Positions 63,834-64,000 of a stretch of DNA of 64,000 bases are shown one piece after another; position 1 is the stretch's first letter; each line of letters starts with the position of its first letter. Under the pieces are notes generated by a model, which saw only the letters and a list, made by a program, of their open reading frames with translations, made no database searches and was not told the origin of the DNA. Made by a program: the position numbers and the translations under genes. Source of the stretch: Flavobacterium sp. FEMGT703F (GTDB lineage: Bacteria; Bacteroidota; Bacteroidia; Flavobacteriales; Flavobacteriaceae); assembly GCA_002786385.1 (NCBI GenBank), contig PGCN01000018.1:372001-436000 (forward strand), written 5' to 3'.

Positions 63834-64000
63834 TTAATTTTTAATCGATTGTTTGACTGCGTTTTCGGTCTTTTCCATCAATTCTTCAAAAGAAAAATCT
63901 TTAACGGCTAGCGGTTCATGAATGATAAACTCCAAGCGAGTACCTAAACCCATTGGGAAAGCACCAAATTTAACCATTTTCCACGAGTTATTGATGGTAA
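63834..64000 (-). CDS. 1-acyl-sn-glycerol-3-phosphate acyltransferase-like protein (3' end only)
   Basis: The last 55 codons of a gene entering from beyond the window; they read NNSWKMVKFGAFPMGLGTRL, then FIIHEPLAVKDFSFEELME. In flavobacterial PlsC-like lysophospholipid acyltransferases, an INNSWK...MG pattern precedes the C-terminus as I recall it. The HX4D and EGTR motifs would lie outside the window. The stop (63834-63836) is three bases before the desaturase start, so the two are coupled. Confidence 0.68.
   Translation of the reverse strand, partial: TINNSWKMVKFGAFPMGLGTRLEFIIHEPLAVKDFSFEELMEKTENAVKQSIKN

Overview
The window is a chromosomal segment of a Flavobacterium-like member of the Bacteroidota. 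The evidence is consistent across it. Two secreted proteases carry type IX secretion sorting domains. A gliding-motility lipoprotein (GldH) and SusC-style TonB-dependent receptors are present. The -7 box TAnnTTTG recurs in front of genes, and Shine-Dalgarno sequences are largely absent. The genes are mostly housekeeping. I see no tRNA, rRNA, insertion sequence, prophage or CRISPR array.

Layout. 1-8.0 kb: the end of a secreted metalloprotease, YraN, an LD-carboxypeptidase, methionyl-tRNA synthetase (metG), a HAD phosphatase, a CatA-like acyltransferase, ferritin and a small Lys/Cys-rich protein. 8.0-15.7 kb: a short tail-less SSB, a zinc-ribbon protein, a membrane M28 peptidase, a Rossmann-fold reductase, a lipoprotein, an M13 peptidase and an SCO copper chaperone. 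15.7-25.4 kb: a metal-uptake block with feoA-feoB, a FecA-like receptor, a previously uncalled 40-residue FeoB-associated protein, a ZIP transporter, an MntR-type regulator, and a second receptor translationally coupled to a lycopene-cyclase-family gene. 25.4-32.5 kb: the complete histidine operon hisG-D-C-B-H-A-F-IE behind a short leader peptide with four consecutive His codons and an intrinsic terminator, which is a classical attenuator layout.

32.6-36.1 kb: a bacilliredoxin, then a tightly coupled trio of trhO (rhodanese-type tRNA U34 hydroxylase), trhP (U32 family) and a ferredoxin. Here TrhO ends in the same roughly 85-residue C-terminal domain as TrhP. 36-46 kb: lipoprotein, RicT/PSP1, GldH, PBP1A, succinyl-CoA:3-ketoacid CoA-transferase, class I fumarase and a fused SpmA/SpmB-type membrane protein. 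46-50.9 kb: a secreted subtilase, a 3'-5' exonuclease, an O6-alkylguanine methyltransferase and a c-type cytochrome lipoprotein. 51-59.8 kb: almost the whole haem pathway (hemA, C, D, E, F, B on the minus strand; hemH and hemJ on the plus strand) with a divergent AraC regulator. 59.8-64 kb: a histidine kinase, an enoyl-CoA hydratase, an HD hydrolase, an acyl-ACP desaturase and the end of a PlsC-like acyltransferase.

The most interesting points are these: the trhO-trhP-ferredoxin unit with its shared C-terminal domain; the his leader/attenuator with an unusual 11-bp pairing to the terminator loop; the carotenoid-type cyclase fused by operon to a metal-type TonB receptor; a repeat-derived in-frame insertion inside hemF together with several dispersed repeats in the gaps of the hem operon; and a short motif shared by the leaders of feoA, the FecA-like receptor and the AraC gene. 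All functional statements come from reading motifs by eye. No similarity search was run.
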